Part shown: one piece after another, positions 8,777-16,425 of the stretch
Layout of the letters: each line of letters starts with the position of its first letter
Numbering within the stretch: position 1 is the stretch's first letter
DNA from: JAAGZL01 sp050291365
GTDB taxonomy: Bacteria; Pseudomonadota; Gammaproteobacteria; Chromatiales; Chromatiaceae
NCBI GenBank assembly: GCA_050291365.1
Contig: JBNKJS010000008.1
Location: 1 to 64,000 of the forward strand
Direction of reading: 5' to 3'
Length of the DNA: 64,000 bases
Translations under genes and position numbers: made by a program
The notes under the pieces: model-generated
Told to the model about the DNA's origin: nothing
Databases searched by the model: none
What the model saw: the letters and a program-made list of their open reading frames with translations, nothing else

Positions 8777-11498
8777 TACAGATAAACGTCAACTGGATTA
8801 CGACGTGATGGTTGTAGGCGCCGGAGTCGCCGGCATGGAAACTGCGTCGTCCCTGGGCGATATGGGTTACCGTGTATTGTTGGTAGACAAGAACGCAAGT
8901 GTAGGCGGAAGGGCCATCCTTCTTAGTAAGGTGTTCCCGACCCTGGATTGTGCCAGTTGTATTGTCACGCCGAAAATGGCCTCGGTTTCCCATCATCCCA
9001 ATGTGCACCTTATGACCTACAGTGAGGTTGACGGTATTGTGCGCAACGATGATGGTTCGTTTGCGGTGGATATGCACAGAAAGGCAAGCTACGTTGATTT
9101 TGATGCCTGCACCGGCTGTGGAAAGTGCGAAGAGGTCTGCACCGTCGCCGTACCGGATCAATACAACTACGACCTGGTAACGCGCCGGGTTGCGCATATC
9201 CCCTTTCCCCAGGCGGTTCCGAAGAAGGCCGTGATCGACCGGCGCGGAGAAGCGCCCTGTACCTTCACCTGTCCGGGCAACGTCAAGGCTAGCGGCTACA
9301 TCTCTCTGGTGAGGGCTGGCCGATACGAAGAGGCCTTTAACCTACATCTGGAAAACGCACCTCTGGTGGGTAGTCTGGCGCGGGCCTGTTATGCGCCCTG
9401 CGAATCCGACTGCACACGTGATGAGAAAGAGGGCACGGTGCATATCCGCGGCATCAAGCGCTTTATGGTGGACCGCTACTATGCCGAGCACCCGGAACCG
9501 GAATATGGTCCGGTTGAAAACCAGTTGCAAACACGGGTCGCCGTTGTGGGTTCCGGCCCTGCGGGATTAAGTGCGGCCTTCTACCTTGCGCGCCAAGGTC
9601 ACCAGGTAACTATTTTTGAAGCGGAAGAGGAAGCGGGCGGCATGCTGCGAACCGCCATCCCTCCATATCGTCTGCCCAAAGATGTTGTGGATCGTGACAT
9701 CAAGAACGTTACGGCCCTGGGTGTTGAAATCAAAACCGGACATAGAATCACCTCTCTGTCAGATCTCAAACAGCAGGGATTCAATTCCATCCTGATTACC
9801 ACCGGAGCATCGGAAGAGTACAGTCTGGATGTGGACGGCAAGGATCTGGATGGGGTCATGGGCTGCATGCGGTTCCTGCACGAAGTCAATGTGGGGGAGA
9901 TGCCCGATGTAAAAGGCAAGACCGTCATGGTTATCGGTGGCGGCAACTCGGCTATGGATCCGGCCCGGGCCGCTATTCGCATGGGGGCTGCTAGGGTCAT
10001 CATCAACTATCGGCGCGGGCGCGAAGAGATGCCGGCCCATGGTTGGGAAATAGATGGGGCCGAAGAGGAGGGCGTTGAACTCATGCTCATGAGTACGCCT
10101 ACAAAATTTATTGGCCAGGACGGTAAACTTGTAGCGGCCGAATGCATCAGCATGGAGTTGGGTGAGCCGGACGAGAGTGGCCGCCGTCGCCCGGTTCCAA
10201 TTGAGGGTTCGGAAAAAGAGATTCCGGTTGATATGGCAATCCTGGCTATCGGTCTGCAGCCTTCCACCTCTCATTTCCCGGATGCAATGAAGAGTGACAA
10301 AGATCTCCTGATTGCGGATCCACAGACCTGTCAGACATCTGACCCAGACATATTTGCATCTGGTGACTGCGTCACTGCCCCTACAATGATTATCAATGCC
10401 ATTGCACAGGGACGGCGGGCGGCCTTCTTTATGGATCGTCACCTGAAGGAGGAATCCCTGGAGGTACCTTTTGATGGCGACCTGGCAAAGACAGATAAGA
10501 ACGAGGTGCTGCAAGAAGCAGAGCAATTCGTAGAACGGCAACCAGTTCCACAGCCGTTGCTACCCCTTGAAGAGCGCCGGCAATCATTTGAGTGTTATGA
10601 AAAGGTGATGACGGAAGATGAGGTGCGGAGTGAGGCCCTGCGCTGCATGAACTGTGCGGAGTGTTCCCAGTGCATGGAGTGTGTGGCTGCCTGTGCCCCC
10701 AAGTGTATCGACTTCAGCCAGAAGCCGGCTCCCCTGTCACTCAATGTGGGCACGGTATGTGTTTCAACCGGCTTCAAGATTCTGGACCCGGCGTCCAAGC
10801 CACTGCTTGGATACGACAGATTCCCCGATGTGGTCACCGGGCCGGAGATGGACCGGCTGCTGGCGCCGACGCGCCCCTACAACTCAGTGCTCAGGCCCTC
10901 GGACGGCAAGGAGCCGGAGAACATAGCTATTCTCCTCTGTATCGGTTCACGCGACCAGACGGTGTGCAATCCCCTCTGCTGCCGTATCGGCTGCATGTAC
11001 TCCATAAAGCAGGCGCAACTCGCCATGGGCGCCCTGCCACTGGCGGATATCACCATCTACACCATTGACGTTCGCGCCTTTGGTAAGGGTTATAACGAGT
11101 TCTACGAGCAGGCCAAGTCCATGGGGATCGAATTCGTCAAGGGCAAGGTGGCGCGCATTGAGCAGCTCTCCAACGGCAACCTGTCACTGCACTACGAAGA
11201 CATGCTGGGCGAAGGTGGCCAGAAGACCCGCGAACACGACCTGGTGGTTCTGACTGTGGGATTCCAGCCAAATACCGATGTATTTTCTCTCTACAAAGGT
11301 GGGGAGTTGGCAGCGAACGAGTTCGGCTATGTACAGGAGATCAATCCTGTCAGTGAACCGAGCCGTACCAATGTTGATGGACTCTTTGTGGCGGGCACCA
11401 CCGTTGGCGTAATGGATATTCCGGACACCGTACTGCACTCTGGCGCAGCAGCAGCCCAGGCAGCCGCTTATCTAGAGCGAACAAGGGGTGGCAAATGA
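8766..11498 (+). CDS. HdrA-like subunit with inserted GltD-type oxidoreductase domain
   Basis: A 910-residue iron-sulfur flavoprotein. A HdrA N-half has the FAD motif VVGAGVAGMET, the HdrA signature TLDCASCIVTPKM and a [4Fe-4S] motif at Cys115, 118, 121 and 125. It is interrupted at about residue 150 by a GltD/NfnL-like module with PCTFTCPGN cysteines, a second FAD motif VAVVGSGPAG near 258 and a nucleotide-binding VIGGGNSAMD. HdrA sequence resumes near 620 with seven cysteines in 21 residues (627-647) and IGSRDQTVC. The GltD-like module should bind NAD(P)H, so the protein could exchange electrons between NAD(P)H and the Hdr complex. The start is TTG, coupled to the preceding gene, with AGGAG 10 bases upstream. 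Confidence 0.9.
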   Translation: MKPDTDKRQLDYDVMVVGAGVAGMETASSLGDMGYRVLLVDKNASVGGRAILLSKVFPTLDCASCIVTPKMASVSHHPNVHLMTYSEVDGIVRNDDGSFAVDMHRKASYVDFDACTGCGKCEEVCTVAVPDQYNYDLVTRRVAHIPFPQAVPKKAVIDRRGEAPCTFTCPGNVKASGYISLVRAGRYEEAFNLHLENAPLVGSLARACYAPCESDCTRDEKEGTVHIRGIKRFMVDRYYAEHPEPEYGPVENQLQTRVAVVGSGPAGLSAAFYLARQGHQVTIFEAEEEAGGMLRTAIPPYRLPKDVVDRDIKNVTALGVEIKTGHRITSLSDLKQQGFNSILITTGASEEYSLDVDGKDLDGVMGCMRFLHEVNVGEMPDVKGKTVMVIGGGNSAMDPARAAIRMGAARVIINYRRGREEMPAHGWEIDGAEEEGVELMLMSTPTKFIGQDGKLVAAECISMELGEPDESGRRRPVPIEGSEKEIPVDMAILAIGLQPSTSHFPDAMKSDKDLLIADPQTCQTSDPDIFASGDCVTAPTMIINAIAQGRRAAFFMDRHLKEESLEVPFDGDLAKTDKNEVLQEAEQFVERQPVPQPLLPLEERRQSFECYEKVMTEDEVRSEALRCMNCAECSQCMECVAACAPKCIDFSQKPAPLSLNVGTVCVSTGFKILDPASKPLLGYDRFPDVVTGPEMDRLLAPTRPYNSVLRPSDGKEPENIAILLCIGSRDQTVCNPLCCRIGCMYSIKQAQLAMGALPLADITIYTIDVRAFGKGYNEFYEQAKSMGIEFVKGKVARIEQLSNGNLSLHYEDMLGEGGQKTREHDLVVLTVGFQPNTDVFSLYKGGELAANEFGYVQEINPVSEPSRTNVDGLFVAGTTVGVMDIPDTVLHSGAAAAQAAAYLERTRGGK

Positions 11499-13246
11499 CA
11501 GATAAGCGACGAATCGGCGTCTACGTATGCCACTGTGGCGGCAACATCGCCGACCATGTGGACGTAAAGGAAGTAGCGAAAACGCTCCAGGGCGAATCGG
11601 AAGTTGAGGTCACTGAGACCCATCTGTTTGCCTGCTCGGATGCCTCGCAACAGGAGATGATCGACGAGATCAAAGAGCACAATCTGGACGGTCTAGTCAT
11701 CGCCTCCTGTTCCCCCAAGCTTCACCTGTTTACCTTCCGCGCCATGGCGGAACGCGCCGGACTCAATCCCTACCAATATGTGCATGTCAATCTGCGCGAA
11801 CAGTGCTCCTGGGTGCATAAGGGTGATAAACCCGGCGCCACGGAGAAGGGTATCAACATTGTGCGCGCCGGGGTGGCCAAGTGTGCTTTGACAGAGCCAC
11901 TGAACTCCATTCGGGTAGAAACCCAACCACGTGTTCTGGTGATAGGGGCTGGTGTGGCAGGTATGCGTGCTGCAATCTCCCTCGCAGGAATGGGACTGAC
12001 GGTATTTATTATCGAACGCGAGAGCGAGCCGGGTGGCTGGGCGTTGCAGGCTGGACGGATGGGCCCCGACAACCAGTACGGCCCCGATGTGGTTGCTGAT
12101 CTGCTGGAGCAGATCCAGAGCAATGAGAACATCATGCTCTACACCAATGCCGAATTGACCTCCAAGAGCGGACATGTGGGCGACTTCACCGCCAAGGTTC
12201 GTTTGCAGGGTAAAGAGGATGTGTCGCTCAACGTGGGCGGGATCATTACCACCACCGGCTTCACCCCCTATGAACCCCAACAGGGCGAATATGGCTATGG
12301 TGCACCTGGGGTGGTCACTCTGTTGGAGTTTAGACAGATGCTTGAGACCAGCGAAAACACCCTGACCCACAACGGAAAGCCGGTGCGGGATGTGGCCTTT
12401 ATCTACTGTGTGGGCAGTCGCCAGACCCAGAGCGAAACCTGTCCTGAGCCCAACACCCACTGTTCACGCTTCTGCTGTATGGCCACCGCCTTCAGCGGCA
12501 GCCTGCTACATGAGTTTGAAAAGAAATCCGGCCAGACCATCAATCAATACCATCTATTTCGAGACGTTCGCACCTATGGACATCTTGAAACTGTGTACAC
12601 AAATGCCCGCGCCGATGGAGCCCTGTTTCTGCGCTGGGATCCGCAAGAACCACCACAGGTTGATCAGCGCGATGGCCGTCTGGCAATCAATGTCAAAGAT
12701 ACCCTGTTGGGCGATGAAGAGTTGGAGATTGGTGCAGACCTGGTTGTTCTTGCAACCGGTATGACGCCCCGGGAAAACGATGGCCTCAACGATGTGCTGA
12801 AGCTGCCCAAGAGCAAAGACGGGTTCTACAACGAGATACACATCAAGCTGCGACCGGTGGAGACCGCCATCGATGGCGTCTGTATTGCCGGAACCGCCCA
12901 AGGCCCGAAGAATCTGTCCGAAAGCGTCGCATCATCCCTGGCAGCGGTAGCCAGGACCGGCGCAATACTGAAAAAGGGCTTTCTGAATCTAGAGCCGCTT
13001 GTGGCGAAAATCGATACAAGCAAGTGCGTCTGGTGCGACGAGTGTCTCAAGGCCTGCCCTTATGGCGCAATCGAACGAATTCAGTGCGGTGACAAAGAGG
13101 TGGCAATGGTGCTCGAGTCTTCTTGCAAGGGAGAAGGGGCCTGCGTTCCGCTGTGTGAGCATGACGCCATCGATATCGAGGGTTACCGGGAAGACCAGAT
13201 TCTGGCGATGATAGATGCAAGTCTTAAGGAGTCGGTAGAAACATGA
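11495..13246 (+). CDS. HdrA-like iron-sulfur flavoprotein, second copy
   Basis: A 583-residue HdrA of more classical layout. The N-terminal domain opens with YVCHCGGNIAD, followed by the FAD site VLVIGAGVAGMRA, a cysteine cluster around SRFCCMATAFSG, and C-terminal ferredoxin-like motifs. The first ferredoxin motif is complete (Cys511, 514, 517, 521), while the second, CKGEGACVPLCE, has only three cysteines. It lacks the GltD-like insert of its neighbour, so the two HdrA proteins probably form a heterodimer with distinct electron inputs. ATGA overlap joins it to both the preceding and the following gene. Confidence 0.92.
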   Translation: MTDKRRIGVYVCHCGGNIADHVDVKEVAKTLQGESEVEVTETHLFACSDASQQEMIDEIKEHNLDGLVIASCSPKLHLFTFRAMAERAGLNPYQYVHVNLREQCSWVHKGDKPGATEKGINIVRAGVAKCALTEPLNSIRVETQPRVLVIGAGVAGMRAAISLAGMGLTVFIIERESEPGGWALQAGRMGPDNQYGPDVVADLLEQIQSNENIMLYTNAELTSKSGHVGDFTAKVRLQGKEDVSLNVGGIITTTGFTPYEPQQGEYGYGAPGVVTLLEFRQMLETSENTLTHNGKPVRDVAFIYCVGSRQTQSETCPEPNTHCSRFCCMATAFSGSLLHEFEKKSGQTINQYHLFRDVRTYGHLETVYTNARADGALFLRWDPQEPPQVDQRDGRLAINVKDTLLGDEELEIGADLVVLATGMTPRENDGLNDVLKLPKSKDGFYNEIHIKLRPVETAIDGVCIAGTAQGPKNLSESVASSLAAVARTGAILKKGFLNLEPLVAKIDTSKCVWCDECLKACPYGAIERIQCGDKEVAMVLESSCKGEGACVPLCEHDAIDIEGYREDQILAMIDASLKESVET

Positions 13247-13497
13247 GCGACACGCAGACAACAAAATTACGGGATATGCTCGATATCGCGCAAGACGAAA
13301 TGATTATGCGGGATCGCATTGCAGCCATTCTCGAACAAGGCCCGAAGACAATTCCGGAAATTGCCGAGATCATGGGTTGCTCATCCCGGGAGGTGACGGT
13401 CTGGCTTTTTGGTCTGCGTCGCTATGGCATGGTGGAAGAGATCGGTCGTGCAGATGTTGATGGATACTTCCAATATGAACTTGCTAAGCAGCATTAG
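13243..13497 (+). CDS. Small winged-helix protein embedded in the hdr operon
   Basis: An 84-residue protein with a predicted helix-turn-helix: KTIPEIAEIMGCSSREVTVW then LFGLRRYGMVEE and a short wing (VDGYFQYELAK). Nothing else is attached. The ATGA overlap with hdrA and the 35-base gap to hdrC show tight co-translation with structural subunits, which is unusual for a simple repressor. It could be the operon regulator acting on the inverted repeat at 7.35 kb, or a structural adaptor. The sequence does not decide. Confidence 0.8.
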   Translation: MSDTQTTKLRDMLDIAQDEMIMRDRIAAILEQGPKTIPEIAEIMGCSSREVTVWLFGLRRYGMVEEIGRADVDGYFQYELAKQH

Positions 13498-13532
13498 CCC
13501 TGACTCCGCATGAAGTGGCGAGGAGAAGTGAT

Positions 13533-13838
13533 ATGACCAGAGTTTCATCGGAATTTGCCATCCGGCTGAAGGAGGCTGAAGGGTTCAACGCTGGTGCCTG
13601 TTTCCACTGTGGCACATGTTCCGCTCTTTGTCCCCTGGGGTACGAAATACTTCCCCGCAAACTGTTCCGCGAGGCCATGCTCGGACTTGAAGACAAGGTG
13701 ATTGCCAATATTCCGCAGATCTTCTCCTGTCTGTTGTGCCGCATGTGTGAAGTGAACTGTCCCCAGGAGGTTCGTATCGCGGATAACGTGCGCACCCTCC
13801 GTTGCCTGATTAACCGGCAAGAGTTTGGCCTGAAGTAG
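13533..13838 (+). CDS. HdrC-like ferredoxin subunit
   Basis: A protein of about 101 residues with two canonical [4Fe-4S] motifs, CFHCGTCSALCP and CLLCRMCEVNCP, as in HdrC and the HdrC-like part of HdrD/GlpC. It should relay electrons between the HdrA flavoproteins and the catalytic HdrB. The ATG chosen has GGAG about 9 bases upstream. A GTG 18 bases earlier is possible but less well placed. hdrB follows after 12 bases. Confidence 0.92.
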   Translation: MTRVSSEFAIRLKEAEGFNAGACFHCGTCSALCPLGYEILPRKLFREAMLGLEDKVIANIPQIFSCLLCRMCEVNCPQEVRIADNVRTLRCLINRQEFGLK

Positions 13839-13850
13839 GAAGATAATTTT

Positions 13851-14828
13851 ATGCCTCTACCGATTGCACCAATTTTAGGAATTTTCGCCGATAACGTGCG
13901 CAAGCGTGGCAGTGTTCTGCCGCTGTCGAAACGAACGGCCACGGGCTGGGCCCAAGGGCTTGATCTGCCACGTGGCGGCGAGACGGTTTTCTACACCGGA
14001 CACATCTATCAAATGATACCGGCCATCGACGCCATGTCTTCTCAGCTGGCTATGCTCGAAAACTCATTTTTGACCAGGTTCTTCGGCATTGGCCGCCTGA
14101 TGAACAAGTTTATTAGTCTGTCATTCTTTATGGGCCTCACCGCTTCGCGCAAAAAAATGCAGCACTCCAACCAGGTGTTGCGTGATATCGTCTGGCTGCT
14201 CCAGGACGCCGGGGTTGAGTTTGGCTATCTGTATGAAGATGAGATCTATGCCGGTGCGCTCCTTTATGATGACGGACTGGATGAATCCTTCGGCGAACAT
14301 GCCCGCCGCGTGGCGGAGCATTTGAAAAAGCTGGGAGTTAAGCGTCTGATCACCGTGGATCCTCACACCACCAAGATGTTTCGTACGGCCTACCAACATT
14401 TCGTTGATGAGTTCGATATTGAGGTCCAGAGCTATCTGGAGGTATTGGCAGAGGCGCAACCGGAGGCTATGGAGCCGATAAACGAGGAGGTTGTGGTTCA
14501 CGACTCCTGCGTCTATGCGCGCTACGAAAATGTTTGTGAGCAACCCCGCGAACTGCTGCAGGCCGCAGGACTGTCGGTGCGGGAACCAGAGCTGTCCGGT
14601 AAATCAACTCACTGCTGCGGTGGACCCTTAGAGTCACTTTTCCCCGCCGAGGCCCATCGAATTGGCGGCAATCGCGTGGATCAACTGGAAGCCGAGGGAA
14701 AAAACGTGGTTTCCATGTGTCCGTTCTGCTGGGTGAACCTCAGTAAAAACGCAGGAGACAGGCTGGTTATCAACGACATCGCCAGCACCCTGGCCTCCCG
14801 CCGTCGGCAGGCAGCAACAAGCAGCTAG
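13851..14828 (+). CDS. HdrB-like subunit with a single CCG domain
   Basis: A 325-residue catalytic-type subunit. One cysteine-rich CCG motif is complete: Cys220, Cys255-Cys256, and Cys290/Cys293 in CPFC, the arrangement that binds a noncubane [4Fe-4S] cluster. The equivalent of the first CCG motif near residues 47-54 reads FYTGHIYQ, with His where Cys is expected, and there is no cysteine before residue 220. The protein therefore should hold one noncubane cluster where canonical HdrB holds two. It ends the operon. AGGAAG precedes the ATG by 9 bases. Confidence 0.88.
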   Translation: MPLPIAPILGIFADNVRKRGSVLPLSKRTATGWAQGLDLPRGGETVFYTGHIYQMIPAIDAMSSQLAMLENSFLTRFFGIGRLMNKFISLSFFMGLTASRKKMQHSNQVLRDIVWLLQDAGVEFGYLYEDEIYAGALLYDDGLDESFGEHARRVAEHLKKLGVKRLITVDPHTTKMFRTAYQHFVDEFDIEVQSYLEVLAEAQPEAMEPINEEVVVHDSCVYARYENVCEQPRELLQAAGLSVREPELSGKSTHCCGGPLESLFPAEAHRIGGNRVDQLEAEGKNVVSMCPFCWVNLSKNAGDRLVINDIASTLASRRRQAATSS

Positions 14829-14901
14829 CCGAGGCCAGTTGCAGGAGTAATCAGCTAACCACATTTAAAAGGGGGAGGCTGAAGCCCAACCAATAGCATA
14901 C

Positions 14902-15022
14902 CCAGCTGGCCAATCAGATCCCGGCCCAGCTCCGCCCATACTGCTAGCAGTGCGCAGCGGCCCCTGGGTAATGGCCCCTGATCGGGGCCGATCTCCACCA
15001 GATGTTCATCCAGCTTGGGGGT
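14902..15022 (-). pseudogene. Decayed rsmA fragment
   Basis: About 120 bases align to the intact rsmA at 6952-7072 with one 4-base gap and scattered changes. The longest identical run includes GGCCGATCTCCACCAGATGT. It corresponds to rsmA residues 31-73, including the SAM-binding motif, and is in the same orientation as the intact gene. No reading frame is preserved. It sits just beyond the 3' end of the hdr operon, so the operon is bracketed by full and partial rsmA sequences. Confidence 0.8.
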
Positions 15023-15049
15023 AGTGATATTACCCGCCCCGGCGACATG

Positions 15050-15095
15050 GATAAATTTGGGTTATTCTGGGAGAATCAGATCACTACCCGATAGG
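15050..15095. repeat. 46-bp repeat, copy 1
   Basis: Shares 36 of 46 bases with 19808-19853, centred on ATTCTGGGAGAATCA. It lies upstream of the ECF sigma gene. The other copy lies upstream of hsdM. Function unknown. Confidence 0.5.
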
Positions 15096-15179
15096 CTTAG
15101 AACATATGGTTCCAGACAACACGCCTGCACAAACCGAAACCCAAAACAGTATGGGTCTGACCCTTTTGTACCTTCTGCC

Positions 15180-15761
15180 ATGACAACAGATACCGGTTCC
15201 CCTGAGCAGTGGTTGGATCAGCATGGCGATGCCCTCTATCGTTATGCCTTGCTGCAGTTTCGTGATCAACACAAGGCGGAGGAGGCGGTGCAGGAGACCC
15301 TGGTGGCGGCCCTGCAATCCCGCGATCGTTTCAAGGGTGGGTCGTCGGTGCGGACCTGGTTGATAGGTATTCTGAAATATAAGGTGCTGGATCAGTTTCG
15401 CCTGGAGTCCCGCGAGGCACCGCTGGATGAAGAGGCATTAGAGAGCGCCGAGGGGGCTGATCTGGTGGAACAGAGCTTCCAGGAAGATGGCCACTGGAGC
15501 TCGGATCTGGGCGACTGGGAGCAGCCGGAAGCGGCCCTGGCCAGCGGTCAGTTCTGGGATATTTTGCAGCGCTGCATTGATGCCCTGCCCCAGCGCCAGG
15601 CCCGCCTTTTCATGCTGCGCGAACTATTTGAAGAAAAAACTGAAAAAATTTGTAAGGAATTGTCAGTAACTCCGACCAATCTATGGACGATGCTATATCG
15701 CACTCGAATGGAGCTGCGAAAGTGTCTCGATAGGAACTGGGTTGGAGAGGCCTGGGGATAG
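15180..15761 (+). CDS. ECF-type RNA polymerase sigma factor
   Basis: A 193-residue sigma-70 family factor with region 2 (YRYALLQFRDQHKAEEAVQE, then VRTWLIGILKYKVLDQFR) and region 4 (ALPQRQARLFMLRELFEEK, TPTNLWTMLYRTRMELRK). It is followed directly by a zinc-finger anti-sigma and the bufferin genes, which such sigma factors typically control in response to copper or oxidant stress. The start is the only sensible in-frame ATG. It lacks a good ribosome binding site, and the preceding frame runs into the rsmA remnant. A GTCTGA 23 bases upstream could be an ECF -10 element, but it lies in GGGTCTGACCC, a common repeat motif. Confidence 0.88.
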   Translation: MTTDTGSPEQWLDQHGDALYRYALLQFRDQHKAEEAVQETLVAALQSRDRFKGGSSVRTWLIGILKYKVLDQFRLESREAPLDEEALESAEGADLVEQSFQEDGHWSSDLGDWEQPEAALASGQFWDILQRCIDALPQRQARLFMLRELFEEKTEKICKELSVTPTNLWTMLYRTRMELRKCLDRNWVGEAWG

Positions 15762-16025
15762 ATGAAGATGTTAACTTGCAAAGACGCCAGTCGCTTGATT
15801 TCCGAGGGCCAGGAACGCCCAATGAAGCTAATGGAACGCTGGGGTCTAAGATTACATCTTTGGATGTGCGATAACTGCCGGCGGTTTGAACGGCATATTC
15901 GGTTTCTACGCAAGGCCCTGCAGATGTTGGGTGAGCAGCTGGAAACCGGGTCGCAGGGTCCGGATCTTCCCCCCGATGCCAAAGATCGTATCCGTAAGGT
16001 ATTGCAGGATAAGGATCGCTCTTAG
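15762..16025 (+). CDS. Anti-sigma factor, zf-HC2 type
   Basis: An 87-residue zinc-finger anti-sigma protein. The N-terminal MLTCKDASRLISEGQ and the HLWMCDNC motif (His-x3-Cys-x2-Cys) make up the zinc site typical of ZAS-domain anti-sigmas. There is no transmembrane segment, so it should be cytosolic. It begins immediately after the sigma stop codon, so the pair is co-translated. It presumably holds the sigma inactive until zinc release or oxidation. Confidence 0.88.
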   Translation: MKMLTCKDASRLISEGQERPMKLMERWGLRLHLWMCDNCRRFERHIRFLRKALQMLGEQLETGSQGPDLPPDAKDRIRKVLQDKDRS

Positions 16026-16102
16026 TACAAACTCCATCCCGGTTCTTCGAGAGCATTGTCTGAATTAGTAACTTTTTTAGACAACTTTTTAGGAGAATCG
16101 AC

Positions 16103-16405
16103 ATGAATCCATCAAAGACTACACTTACCCTGGCCATGACCCTTGCATTGAGCGCTGCTGGTAACGCAACTGCTGACCTGTCCAATCCATTTGGCATGCA
16201 GCAGCTGGATAGCGGCTATGTACAGCTTGCCGAGGCCAAGGCCAAAGATGGCAAATGTGGCGAGGGCAAGTGCGGTGACAAAGAGTCTGCAACTGAGACC
16301 AAGGCCAAAGACGGTGAGGGTAAGTGCGGCGATAACAAGACCCAGGGTGACGATAAGGTCAAAGAGGCAAACTGCGGTGAAGACAAGAGCAGCAGCAAAA
16401 CCTGA
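16103..16405 (+). CDS. Bufferin-like RiPP precursor with EGKCG motifs
   Basis: A 100-residue precursor. Residues 1-24 form a Sec signal peptide (LTLAMTLALSAAGNATA). After it come NPFGMQQLDSGYVQLAE, a conserved-looking recognition segment, and a charged tail with four cysteines (52, 57, 75, 91), each followed by Gly, two in EGKCG motifs. This matches the HvfA/BufA2 class, in which an MNIO enzyme and its partner convert Cys residues to oxazolone- or thio-heterocycles that bind copper in the periplasm. AGGAG precedes the ATG. The gene sits directly before the MNIO gene. The modification itself is inferred from family knowledge. Confidence 0.85.
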   Translation: MNPSKTTLTLAMTLALSAAGNATADLSNPFGMQQLDSGYVQLAEAKAKDGKCGEGKCGDKESATETKAKDGEGKCGDNKTQGDDKVKEANCGEDKSSSKT

Positions 16406-16425
16406 TCTTAGTTGGAGAACCGCTC

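Noticed and set aside
9759..10541. 260-codon minus-strand frame opposite hdrA
   Set aside because: It lies antisense to a clearly coding gene with strong domain motifs, has no recognisable features, and is a typical shadow of GC-rich codon use.
15140..15165. Possible ECF promoter ending GTCTGA before the sigma gene
   Set aside because: The spacing to an upstream GAAAC is short, and GGGTCTGACCC is a common repeat motif in proteobacterial genomes. The evidence is too weak to list.
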